From: Lutibacter sp. B2 | Lineage (GTDB): Bacteria > Bacillota > Clostridia > Peptostreptococcales > Thermotaleaceae | Assembly (NCBI GenBank): GCA_015686845.1 | Contig: JADPRS010000032.1 | Span: forward strand, 1-38,527 | Length of the DNA stretch: 38,527 nucleotides | Reading direction: 5' to 3' | Part shown: positions 18,027 through 24,658 of the stretch, piece after piece | Layout of the letters: each line of letters starts with the position of its first letter | Position numbering within the stretch: the first letter of the stretch is position 1 | Translations under genes and position numbers: made by a program | Notes under the pieces: generated by a model | What the model was told of the DNA's origin: nothing | The model's input: only the letters and a program-made list of their open reading frames with translations | Databases searched by the model: none

Positions 18027-19198
18027 AACCTCTAGGGACGGTTAACAAAATTTTAAACTAAAAAATACTTCATCTTATTATAACAATTCTATTACTTGCT
18101 TTCATTTCCTTTTAAAAATTTCACCCAATACATATTTTAGGCAACACCAATAATCTGCATTTAAATAAAAACCCAGATTTTGTCCCTAATCATATTTAAT
18201 TTTTCATTTACTATACGACTAAAAATTCCTCTAACATTGCGTTGTAGTTTTTTTCATTTAAAATTAACTCCATACCTTTAAAACATAAACTTGAGATCCT
18301 TGCCTGAGTTATATTCCCTATGGTTTTACATATGTCTTTGTGTGAAAAGTTACAAAACCTTCTCATCAAAAATGAACACAAAGCCTTACTATTGGTTGAT
18401 TCTCTGTTGTATTTTATAAATATCTTTCTCTTATCTATCTTTGTATATCTTATAACAAAATCCACTATATCCTTAGGGGTATAATCTCTTCTTTCTATTA
18501 TTCTTTCACTTCTATACTCTGTATTTTTTTCTGTAAATTCTATATCTTTTTGGGCCTCTTCATTTTGACACTTATTCATAAATTCTTCATATAATTTTTT
18601 AGCTTTTTTTAGTTCTTCACTAAAGATTTGTAGTATATATTTTATATCTACTATGTTAAATTCATCATTTTTCAATCCTAAGTATACTCCTAGTGTTGAG
18701 TATCTATATTTTTCTACACAATTATTATACCCTTCTATATCCTTTGGATTGTTGTGTATGTATGCTGATAATGCTATTAAATATTTGTCATCTTTTATTA
18801 TTTTACTTTTAAATCTATCTTGAAATACGTGTCCATGTCTTTCGTATTTTCTATTGAAATACTGTGCATAGCATTGATTTATACTGTGCATTACCCTTGA
18901 TATGTCTGCTCCATTTCCATCTATTAATAAATGGCCATGATTATTCATAAGACAATATGAATATACTTTGAATCCAAATTTTTGTTGATATTTTTGTATT
19001 AAATAAAGATATTTTTCTTTATCACTCTCTTCTTTATATAATTGTAGTTCACTTATACTTCGTATCATTATATGGTACATTGAATCTTCACTTTTTAGCC
19101 TAGCTGTTCTTGGCATTTTCTCACCTCACTTCTTGTTAGTATGCGCAAGAACAACTTTCATATTCACAATTATAAATTCTTTGTGAACTGTCCCCTAG
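18027..19198. mobile_element. RAYT element with REP-like inverted ends
   Basis: The transposase-like gene at 18211-19116 lies between two imperfect inverted ends. Left (18027-18050) begins AACCTCTAGGGACGGTTAAC. Right (19178-19198), read on the minus strand, begins AACCTAGGGGACAGTTCACA. Both match the arms of palindromes A and B. The unit is about 1.17 kb. I see no clear target duplication, as expected for HUH-type movement. Confidence 0.72.
18211..19116 (-). CDS. REP-associated tyrosine transposase (Y1 HUH family)
   Basis: A 301-aa protein starting MPRTARLKSEDSMYHIMIRS, typical of TnpA-REP/Y1_Tnp proteins. The HUH metal motif is His60-Gly-His62 in CLMNNHGHLLID, and the likely nucleophile is Tyr119 in SAYIHNNP. 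The conserved Y-x-RHGHVFQDRFKS block lies between them. The C-terminal third (about 215-295) resembles a diverged DnaA-type DNA-binding helical domain, as in other clostridial RAYTs. RAYTs cut single-stranded REP hairpins and are thought to spread REPs. The ATG has GAGGTGAG upstream. The element's inverted ends flank the gene, and isolated REP-like palindromes are nearby. Confidence 0.9.
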   Translation of the reverse strand: MPRTARLKSEDSMYHIMIRSISELQLYKEESDKEKYLYLIQKYQQKFGFKVYSYCLMNNHGHLLIDGNGADISRVMHSINQCYAQYFNRKYERHGHVFQDRFKSKIIKDDKYLIALSAYIHNNPKDIEGYNNCVEKYRYSTLGVYLGLKNDEFNIVDIKYILQIFSEELKKAKKLYEEFMNKCQNEEAQKDIEFTEKNTEYRSERIIERRDYTPKDIVDFVIRYTKIDKRKIFIKYNRESTNSKALCSFLMRRFCNFSHKDICKTIGNITQARISSLCFKGMELILNEKNYNAMLEEFLVV

Positions 19199-19230
19199 GT
19201 TGCTAGGTTTGTTTATGTTTTATGGGGTTT

Positions 19231-19265
19231 AAAAAAGACCCTAGAATTTCTAGGGTCTTTTTTTT
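19231..19265. terminator. Bidirectional terminator
   Basis: A stem of about 15 bp (19231-19245 with about 19249-19263) has A6 on the left and a long T run on the right. It ends the cold-shock gene on the minus strand and insulates the RAYT element. Confidence 0.88.
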
Positions 19266-19293
19266 AAAAGCTCTATATAAATAAAAATATTTA

Positions 19294-19494
19294 TTATGCT
19301 TTATTTACGTTAGTTGCTTGAAGTCCTCTGTTTCCTTGTTCTACTTCGAACTCAACAGCTTGTCCTTCTTCTAATGATTTGAATCCGTCTCCTTGGATAG
19401 CTGAGAAATGTACGAATACATCATCTTCTCCCTCGATAGAAATAAATCCGAATCCTTTTTCTGCGTTAAACCATTTTACTGTTCCTTTTTTCAT
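19294..19494 (-). CDS. Cold-shock protein, CspA family
   Basis: A 66-aa single-domain cold-shock protein. RNA-binding motifs RNP1 (KGFGFISI) and RNP2 (VFVHFSAI) are intact, and the start [18 protein letters not shown] is canonical. It binds single-stranded RNA and DNA as a chaperone or antiterminator. The ribosome binding site is GGAGG about 8 bases upstream of the ATG. The promoter predicts a leader of about 60 nt containing short repeats of AAGTAATTTGCAA-type sequence, in keeping with leader-mediated control of csp genes. Confidence 0.97.
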   Translation of the reverse strand: MKKGTVKWFNAEKGFGFISIEGEDDVFVHFSAIQGDGFKSLEEGQAVEFEVEQGNRGLQATNVNKA

Positions 19495-19562
19495 TTAAAA
19501 ATCCTCCAAAAAATTTATTTTGCAAATTACTTGCAAATTAATTACAAATTACTTACTAGACA

Positions 19563-19591
19563 AGAATATCACATCGCTTCACTACTGTCAA
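19563..19591 (-). promoter_or_regulatory. Promoter of the cold-shock gene
   Basis: On the minus strand, a perfect TTGACA (19591-19586), a 17-nt spacer and TATTCT (19568-19563). The predicted start near 19556 gives a leader of about 60 nt before the ATG. Confidence 0.75.
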
Positions 19592-19614
19592 ACTAAAAAT
19601 ATAAATATTTTGAA

Positions 19615-19839
19615 AAATATTTATATACTTTTTTGTTAACAACAGAAATGCTTGAAATCCCTTTATAACAACACATTTCAAGTTAATTTTAACCATTTAT
19701 GTTCTAGTAAATATTTAGGTATATTTAAGAAATAAATCACTCATTTCACTAGTTATTTTTTTCATATGCCTTATAATTATAGTATTGAATAATTATAAGC
19801 TAAAAATACAGGTAGTTTTTAACTTAGGAGGAAATAAAA
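19615..19839. other. Intergenic region with 11-8-11 inverted repeat
   Basis: The gene-free stretch between the csp promoter and the HAD gene is AT-rich. Its only clear structure is a perfect inverted repeat (19770-19780 with 19789-19799, 8-nt spacer), 40 bases before the HAD gene start. It has no T run and looks more like an operator than a terminator. No ORF or RNA gene was seen. Confidence 0.6.
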
Positions 19840-20634
19840 ATGGCAAAACCATTCAAATATTTAATTGATTTAGATGGAACAATATATAGGGGCGGAGTTC
19901 CCATTAAACATGCAAAAGAATTTATAAAATATCTTACTAAAAATAATCGTGAATTTTTAATCGTAACCAATTGTCCTATTAGTAATCCAACTGGAATCGT
20001 AGATAAATTACACAATATGGACATAAATGTTAAAGAAGAAAACATCTTAACTTCTTCCCATGCAGTTGGCGGCTATCTTGAAAGAGAATTATCCGCAAAA
20101 AAGGTTTATGTAATCGGAAGCTCTGCTTTAAAAAATATAATTCAGCAAAGAAATGTAGAACTTGTAGAAGAAAATCCTGATGCAGTTATCGTAGGATATA
20201 CGACAGATTTTACTTATGAGCATATGAAAAAAGCAACGCATTTTATTCTTGCAGGCGCAACATTTATATGTACAAATCCTGACGATACCATTCCTGATGG
20301 GGATACATTTACCCCTCATACAGGTTCAATCGCTGCTAGTATCATCTGTGCCACTAAGAAACACCCGATCATCATAGGCAAACCTGAAAAATACATTGTG
20401 GCAGAAGCATTAGATAGAATTCAATCAAAAACAGATGAGTGTTGTATGATTGGTGATCGACTAGATACAGATGTTTTAACTGGACTCAATTACGGAATGA
20501 ACTCTTTCTTAGTTCTTACAGGAAATACAACTAAAGCAATGCTAGAAAAATCTCCTATACATCCTACAAAGGTATTCAATAATTTAAATGAATTAATGAT
20601 TTGGGATCAAAATATAGTAAAAGAGAATTTGTGA
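19840..20634 (+). CDS. HAD-IIA family phosphatase, NagD-like
   Basis: A 264-aa haloacid dehalogenase-type hydrolase of subfamily IIA. Motif I is LIDLDGTIYRG (both Asp present), motif II VTNCPIS, motif III Lys in IIGKPEKYIV and motif IV MIGDRLDTDVLTG; the C2 cap lies between motifs II and III. NagD relatives hydrolyse nucleotide or sugar phosphates; the substrate is not defined. The ATG follows AGGAGG by 7 bases. The gene is solitary, with a long terminator that includes its own stop codon. Confidence 0.93.
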   Translation: MAKPFKYLIDLDGTIYRGGVPIKHAKEFIKYLTKNNREFLIVTNCPISNPTGIVDKLHNMDINVKEENILTSSHAVGGYLERELSAKKVYVIGSSALKNIIQQRNVELVEENPDAVIVGYTTDFTYEHMKKATHFILAGATFICTNPDDTIPDGDTFTPHTGSIAASIICATKKHPIIIGKPEKYIVAEALDRIQSKTDECCMIGDRLDTDVLTGLNYGMNSFLVLTGNTTKAMLEKSPIHPTKVFNNLNELMIWDQNIVKENL

Positions 20635-20654
20635 TTGATCACAAATTCTCTTTT
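20619..20654. terminator. Bidirectional terminator
   Basis: A perfect 16-bp stem (20619-20634 with 20639-20654) with a TTGA loop. The stop codon of the HAD gene lies in the stem. It has A4 and T4 at the base, so it can also end the convergent hcp transcript. Confidence 0.85.
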
Positions 20655-20660
20655 ATATTT

Positions 20661-22304
20661 TTATCCTAAGAACATTTTTATATCATCTTGAACATTGGTA
20701 ATTCCACCGATTCCAAAGTTATCAACTAATACTTTTGCCACATTTGGAGATAAGAATGCTGGTAGTGTAGGTCCTAAATGAATATTTTTAACACCTAAGT
20801 GTAATAATGCCAATAACACGATTACTGCTTTTTGCTCATACCAAGCAATATTATATGAAATTGGAAGCTCGTTAATATCATTTAATTGGAATACCTCTTT
20901 TAATTTTAATGCAATAACTGCTAATGAGTAAGAATCATTACATTGTCCTGCATCTAACACTCTTGGGATTCCACCAATATCACCTAATTCTAACTTGTTA
21001 TATCTATACTTAGCACATCCTGCAGTTAATATGATTGTATCTTTAGGAATTTCTTTCGCAAATTCAGTATAGTAATCTCTGCTCTTCATTCTTCCGTCAC
21101 AGCCAGCCATTACAAAGAACTGCTTTATTGCTCCGCTCTTAACCCCTTCAACAACTTTATCTGCTAATGCAATTACTTGATTGTGTGCAAATCCACCAAC
21201 GATTTCTCCTCTTTCAATTTCAGTAGGTGCTTTGGAATTTTTAGCAAGTTCAATAATTTGTGAGAAGTCTTTTACTTTTCCTTCTTCTCTTTCAGGAATA
21301 TGAGTAACGCCTTCAAATCCTGCTGATCCTGTAGTGAACATTCTATCCTTATAAGAAGCTTTTGGCGGTACAATACAGTTTGTAGTCATTAGAATTGGAC
21401 CATTGAAGCTTTCAAATTCTTCCCCTTGTTTCCACCAAGCATTTCCATAGTTTCCTACGAAATGATCATACTTTTTGAATTTTGGATAGTAGTGAGCTGG
21501 AAGCATTTCACTATGTGTGTAAACATCTACACCTGTTCCCTTCGTTTGCTCTAATAAATCTTCCATGTCCTTCAAGTCATGGCCACTGATTAATATACCA
21601 GGATTTTTACCAACACCAATATTTACTGTGGTTATTTCTGGATTTCCATAAGTTGATGTATTTGCTTCATCTAATAATGCCATTACATTTACGCCAAATT
21701 CTCCAGCTTTTAATGTAAGTGCTACTAATTCATCTGCCGTTTTTTCTTGTGTTGTAGCAACTAAAGCTTCTTCTATAAAACTTACGATGGCTTCATTCGT
21801 GTGTCCTAAATTATGTGCATGATCATAGTAAGCAGCCATTCCTTTTAATCCATAAATTACTAATTCTCTTAAAGATCTAACATCTTCATTCTCTGTAGAT
21901 AACACACCGATTTTCGTCATTTTTTCTTCAAATTCAGCTGTGCTTTGTCCATTCCAAGTAACGGAGTCGTGTAAATTGTCCCCTAATTTTACATTTACTT
22001 TTTCTAATTCTTTTTTGATTTCCTCTCTTATATTTAATCCATCTTTTATTTTATTTTCAATTACATCTTTGTCAAAGTTTGCATTTGTTATTGTCGTAAA
22101 TAAACCATCAATAATAAATTTATCTGCTTTTTTAGTATTTACATTTGCACCTCTAGCTAATTGATTTACATATGATACCCCTTTAACAACATAAATTAAT
22201 AAATCTTGTAAATTTGCAACATCACTCGTCTTACCACACACCCCTCTTACACTACATCCTTTTCCTCCTGCTGCTTCTTGACACTGATAACAAAACATAC
22301 TCAT
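20661..22304 (-). CDS. hcp: Hybrid cluster protein (hydroxylamine reductase)
   Basis: A 547-aa class I hybrid cluster protein. The N-terminal cysteines C5, C8, C17 and C23 (spacing 2-8-5) match the [4Fe-4S] type of strict anaerobes. The hybrid-cluster region includes [35 protein letters not shown] and [12 protein letters not shown]. Hcp reduces NO or hydroxylamine and protects against nitrosative stress. The ATG at 22304 has GGGG 8 bases upstream. A ferredoxin-type gene lies 24 bases upstream on the same strand, and the divergent HcpR-type regulator completes the standard locus. Confidence 0.97.
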   Translation of the reverse strand: MSMFCYQCQEAAGGKGCSVRGVCGKTSDVANLQDLLIYVVKGVSYVNQLARGANVNTKKADKFIIDGLFTTITNANFDKDVIENKIKDGLNIREEIKKELEKVNVKLGDNLHDSVTWNGQSTAEFEEKMTKIGVLSTENEDVRSLRELVIYGLKGMAAYYDHAHNLGHTNEAIVSFIEEALVATTQEKTADELVALTLKAGEFGVNVMALLDEANTSTYGNPEITTVNIGVGKNPGILISGHDLKDMEDLLEQTKGTGVDVYTHSEMLPAHYYPKFKKYDHFVGNYGNAWWKQGEEFESFNGPILMTTNCIVPPKASYKDRMFTTGSAGFEGVTHIPEREEGKVKDFSQIIELAKNSKAPTEIERGEIVGGFAHNQVIALADKVVEGVKSGAIKQFFVMAGCDGRMKSRDYYTEFAKEIPKDTIILTAGCAKYRYNKLELGDIGGIPRVLDAGQCNDSYSLAVIALKLKEVFQLNDINELPISYNIAWYEQKAVIVLLALLHLGVKNIHLGPTLPAFLSPNVAKVLVDNFGIGGITNVQDDIKMFLG

Positions 22305-22328
22305 ATATAATTCCCCTTTCGTTTCTAT

Positions 22329-23084
22329 TTATTTTATAGTTCCATCTATTCCAATAACTACTTCATTATAAGGAACAATGGTTTCTGTTTTTAGCATTGC
22401 TTTTTTAACCATATTTACAATTCCTGTGCAACATGGAACCTCCATACGAATTACAGTAATACTCTTAATATGATTGTTCGATAACATTGATCCAATCTTT
22501 TCTGCATAATAGTCATTGTCATCCAGCTTTGGACATCCAATAACCGTTATTTTATTTTTTATAAAGTCCTGATGAAAATTTCCATATGCAAAAGCTGTAC
22601 AGTCTGCTGCAATTAACAAATCAGCATTTTCAAAGTAATCTGCATTTGGGTTTACAAGCTTTAATTGAACTGGCCATTGAGAAAGTTCTGATTTAATGTT
22701 CATCTTAGATTCATTTTCTTTATCTGAATCATTATTAATTTTTTGTGCTTTATTTCCTGGACATCCTCCAGCTTTTTTTTCTATTTTTTTAGCAAATGTT
22801 CCAGGGCATCCACATGGTAAATTCTCTTCCTGTTTTTTAGCCTTTTTCTCTTTTGCTAATTGATCCACTGCTTCTTGTGAGTATTCATCAGCTTCACGTT
22901 CTATGATCTCAATTGCTCCAGTAGGACATCCTGGTAAGCAATCTCCTAAGCCGTCACAATATTGATCACTAATTAACTTTGCTTTTCCTTCAACCATTTG
23001 AATTGCACCTTCATGACAAGCTTCCACACATAATCTGCATCCATTACACTTTTCTTCATGGATTTTTATAATTTTTCTTTTCAT
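22329..23084 (-). CDS. Ferredoxin-type electron donor of the hcp operon
   Basis: A 251-aa protein. The N-terminus has a 2[4Fe-4S] ferredoxin domain (CNGCRLCVEACHEGAIQ and CDGLGDCLPGCPTGAIEI). Middle linkers rich in Lys and Cys (CGCPG, GGCPG) follow, then a C-terminal domain with LIAADCTAFAYGNFHQDF and PCCTGIVNM. This matches the FrdX-like ferredoxin that commonly precedes hcp in clostridia and probably passes electrons to Hcp. The CGCPG-type motifs may hold an additional cluster. AGGAGGT lies 8 bases before the ATG. The operon promoter is in the divergent region, with an operator at the activating position. Confidence 0.92.
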   Translation of the reverse strand: MKRKIIKIHEEKCNGCRLCVEACHEGAIQMVEGKAKLISDQYCDGLGDCLPGCPTGAIEIIEREADEYSQEAVDQLAKEKKAKKQEENLPCGCPGTFAKKIEKKAGGCPGNKAQKINNDSDKENESKMNIKSELSQWPVQLKLVNPNADYFENADLLIAADCTAFAYGNFHQDFIKNKITVIGCPKLDDNDYYAEKIGSMLSNNHIKSITVIRMEVPCCTGIVNMVKKAMLKTETIVPYNEVVIGIDGTIK

Positions 23085-23130
23085 TTAGTCCTTACCTCCT
23101 CTTTTTATCATTCAACCAATATGTTTTAAT

Positions 23131-23149
23131 AATTTATGAACCGTCCCTA
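23131..23149. repeat. Single REP-like half-arm
   Basis: AATTTATGAACCGTCCCTA matches one arm of palindromes A and B with one change (CCGT for CTGT, as in the left RAYT end). No opposite arm is present nearby. It lies in the leader of the ferredoxin-hcp operon. Confidence 0.65.
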
Positions 23150-23227
23150 ATAATTTTGACTTTATTTATATTTTAAGCTTTAAACCTATCGGTCTAACTG
23201 CGCTCATTTACTTGACTTGTTGGTTCT

Positions 23228-23256
23228 ATTATAATAATCTTTTAAATAATAATCGG
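23228..23256 (-). promoter_or_regulatory. Class II-type activated promoter of the ferredoxin-hcp operon
   Basis: On the minus strand, a perfect TATAAT (23233-23228) is preceded at 17 nt by a non-consensus -35 (CCGATT) that overlaps the operator. With a start near 23221 the operator centre is at -41.5, the classical position for a Crp/Fnr class II activator. Confidence 0.68.
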
Positions 23257-23270
23257 TAACATATGTTACC
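23255..23270. promoter_or_regulatory. HcpR operator, perfect 16-bp palindrome
   Basis: GGTAACATATGTTACC is a perfect palindrome between the divergent hcp operon and the Crp/Fnr-type gene. GTAAC-N4-GTTAC is, as I recall, the motif attributed to clostridial HcpR. It would activate hcp and act on its own gene, since it lies just downstream of a candidate -10 for that gene. Confidence 0.85.
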
Positions 23271-23294
23271 TTACTAACTTTTGGAGGTATTTTT

Positions 23295-23975
23295 ATGAAA
23301 AAAATTAGTTCAATTTTGCAATCATGTATACTTTTTAAAAACTATTCCCCTCAACAAATTGAAAACATCCTAAATTATATAGATTACGAAGTACGAGATT
23401 TTTCTAAGCAAGAAATTATAGCCTTTGAAGAGGATGAATGTAATAAGCTTAATATTATCCTTAAAGGAAACGTAGATATACAATCCATTTTTCCATCTGG
23501 AAAAGTATTCACCTTAACAAATCTAAATGAAGCAGATATCTTTGGTGAAGCAATTATTTTTTCTAAAAGCAATCATTTCCCTGTAACCGTAACTGCATTA
23601 ACAGATGTTACAATTTTTTCAATACAAAAAGATCAAATTTTAAGCCTTCTATCCACAGATACAATTTTTCTTCAAAGTTTCCTTACTCTTTTATCCAATA
23701 AATTGCTTATGCTGAATAAAAGAACGAGACTCTTATCCTTAGATACCATTAGAGCCAAACTTTGTAGCTTTATGATCAGTGAATATAAAAAACAAAAGAC
23801 AAATAAATTAGTAATTGGACTATCTAAAAAGTCACTAGCCGAATACTTAGGTGTTCAGAGACCCTCCCTTTCAAGAGAATTTATAAAAATGAAGAATGAT
23901 GATCTCATTGATTACGATAAAAACCATATATACATTAAAGATATCGTTTTTATTGAAGATGAATTGCTTAGATGA
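23295..23975 (+). CDS. hcpR: Crp/Fnr-family regulator, HcpR-like
   Basis: A 226-aa regulator. The N-terminal cyclic-nucleotide-binding fold (about 10-120) has LKGNVDIQSIFPSGK and EADIFGEAIIF, and the C-terminal winged helix (about 150-215) has the recognition segment LAEYLGVQRPSLSREFIKM. HcpR proteins activate hcp and related genes under nitrosative or nitrite stress. Position supports this: the gene diverges from ferredoxin-hcp with a perfect GTAAC-N4-GTTAC palindrome between them. The ATG follows GGAGG (23282-23286) by 8 bases. A candidate promoter is TTGACT (23212) with TAATCT at 17 nt. Confidence 0.85.
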   Translation: MKKISSILQSCILFKNYSPQQIENILNYIDYEVRDFSKQEIIAFEEDECNKLNIILKGNVDIQSIFPSGKVFTLTNLNEADIFGEAIIFSKSNHFPVTVTALTDVTIFSIQKDQILSLLSTDTIFLQSFLTLLSNKLLMLNKRTRLLSLDTIRAKLCSFMISEYKKQKTNKLVIGLSKKSLAEYLGVQRPSLSREFIKMKNDDLIDYDKNHIYIKDIVFIEDELLR

Positions 23976-23980
23976 TTTTT

Positions 23981-24020
23981 GTAACATATATGCCTTTTTA
24001 TGCATAATTTGTATTAGCTA
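23981..24020 (+). promoter_or_regulatory. Conserved promoter region, peptide gene 1
   Basis: GTAACATATAT (23981-23991) keeps the left half of the HcpR operator. AC at 23984-23985 is 17 nt before a CATA at 24003, which resembles a sigma-K-type promoter, and TGTATT (24010-24015) could serve as a -10. The same arrangement precedes peptide gene 2. Confidence 0.45.
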
Positions 24021-24066
24021 AAGAAAAAAATATTTAAAATAAAATTTGTTAAAGGAGGCATATACT

Positions 24067-24183
24067 ATGGCTAATGGATTATTTGGAGGTTGCGGTGGAT
24101 GTAGTACTGAATTGTTATTCTTCTTCTTATTACTAGTAGTATTATTCTGCCAACCATACCTTGGTGGATTCGGTAGATGCTAG
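24067..24183 (+). CDS. Small Cys/Gly-rich hydrophobic peptide 1
   Basis: A 38-aa peptide: a Gly/Cys-rich head (MANGLFGGCGGCSTE), a strongly hydrophobic segment (LLFFFLLLVVLFC) that can cross a membrane, and a short tail ending in GGFGRC. It follows AAAGGAGG by 8 bases. A second copy lies 220 bases downstream with the same head, hydrophobic core and tail pattern, which supports real coding. Small proteins of this make-up are common in spore-forming Firmicutes and are often linked to the spore coat or membrane. The family function is unknown to me. A hairpin terminator follows. Confidence 0.8.
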   Translation: MANGLFGGCGGCSTELLFFFLLLVVLFCQPYLGGFGRC

Positions 24184-24246
24184 TGATCTAAAAAATTATA
24201 GTAAAGTACAAAAGATATATTAAATCTAAATAGGTTTATACTAAAT

Positions 24247-24272
24247 GACCAGGAATAATCCTGGTCTATTTT
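24247..24272 (+). terminator. Terminator after peptide gene 1
   Basis: An 8-bp stem (24247-24254 with 24259-24266), loop ATAA, then TATTTT. An almost identical hairpin follows peptide gene 2, so the whole unit was duplicated. Confidence 0.8.
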
Positions 24273-24315
24273 AATCCTATAAAATTCATTACAGATGGAT
24301 TCCTTAAATGATTTA

Positions 24316-24355
24316 GTAACATATATCTATTTTTCTGCATATTTTATATTAGCTA
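24316..24355 (+). promoter_or_regulatory. Conserved promoter region, peptide gene 2
   Basis: Same layout as for gene 1: GTAACATATAT (24316-24326), AC 17 nt before CATATTTTA (24338), which fits the sigma-K -10 form CATANNNTA, and TATATT (24345-24350) as a possible -10. AGCTAAAGAAAAAA is identical in both copies. Confidence 0.45.
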
Positions 24356-24403
24356 AAGAAAAAAAATAGTAAAAGATAAATCTATTTAAAGGAGGCATGC
24401 ATT

Positions 24404-24514
24404 ATGGCTAATAGCTTATTGGACGGTTGCGGAGGATGTAGAAGTGAATTATTATTCTTCTTCCTATTACTAGTCGTATTATTCTGCCAACCATACTTAT
24501 ATGGTGGATGCTAG
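24404..24514 (+). CDS. Small Cys/Gly-rich hydrophobic peptide 2
   Basis: A 36-aa paralogue of the peptide encoded at 24067: MANSLLDGCGGCRSE, then LLFFFLLLVVLFCQPYL, identical over that segment, then a short GGC tail. Differences are concentrated in the head and tail while the hydrophobic core is unchanged, a pattern of selection on the protein. AAAGGAGG lies 9 bases before the ATG. It is followed by a hairpin terminator and then by the broken ycaO gene. Four Cys (two in the head, one after the core, one at the end) are kept in both copies. Confidence 0.8.
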   Translation: MANSLLDGCGGCRSELLFFFLLLVVLFCQPYLYGGC

Positions 24515-24569
24515 AAATTTTAAAATTTTTCGTGAAATGAAAAAGGCAAGTTAATCCTAACATAAATGG

Positions 24570-24592
24570 CCAGGAATACTCCTGGTCTATTT
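24570..24592 (+). terminator. Terminator after peptide gene 2
   Basis: A 6-bp CCAGGA/TCCTGG stem (24570-24575 with 24580-24585), loop ATAC, followed by CTATTTT. It is a duplicate of the hairpin after gene 1. Confidence 0.75.
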
Positions 24593-24658
24593 TAAATTTT
24601 AAAAAATAAAATGTAGAAAAGTTCAAAGACCTAAAATCTTAATACAGGAGGATTTATA

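Noticed and set aside
24408-24626. 72-codon minus-strand frame over peptide gene 2
   Set aside because: Antisense to the duplicated peptide unit; no counterpart exists over copy 1, while the plus-strand ORF is preserved in both.
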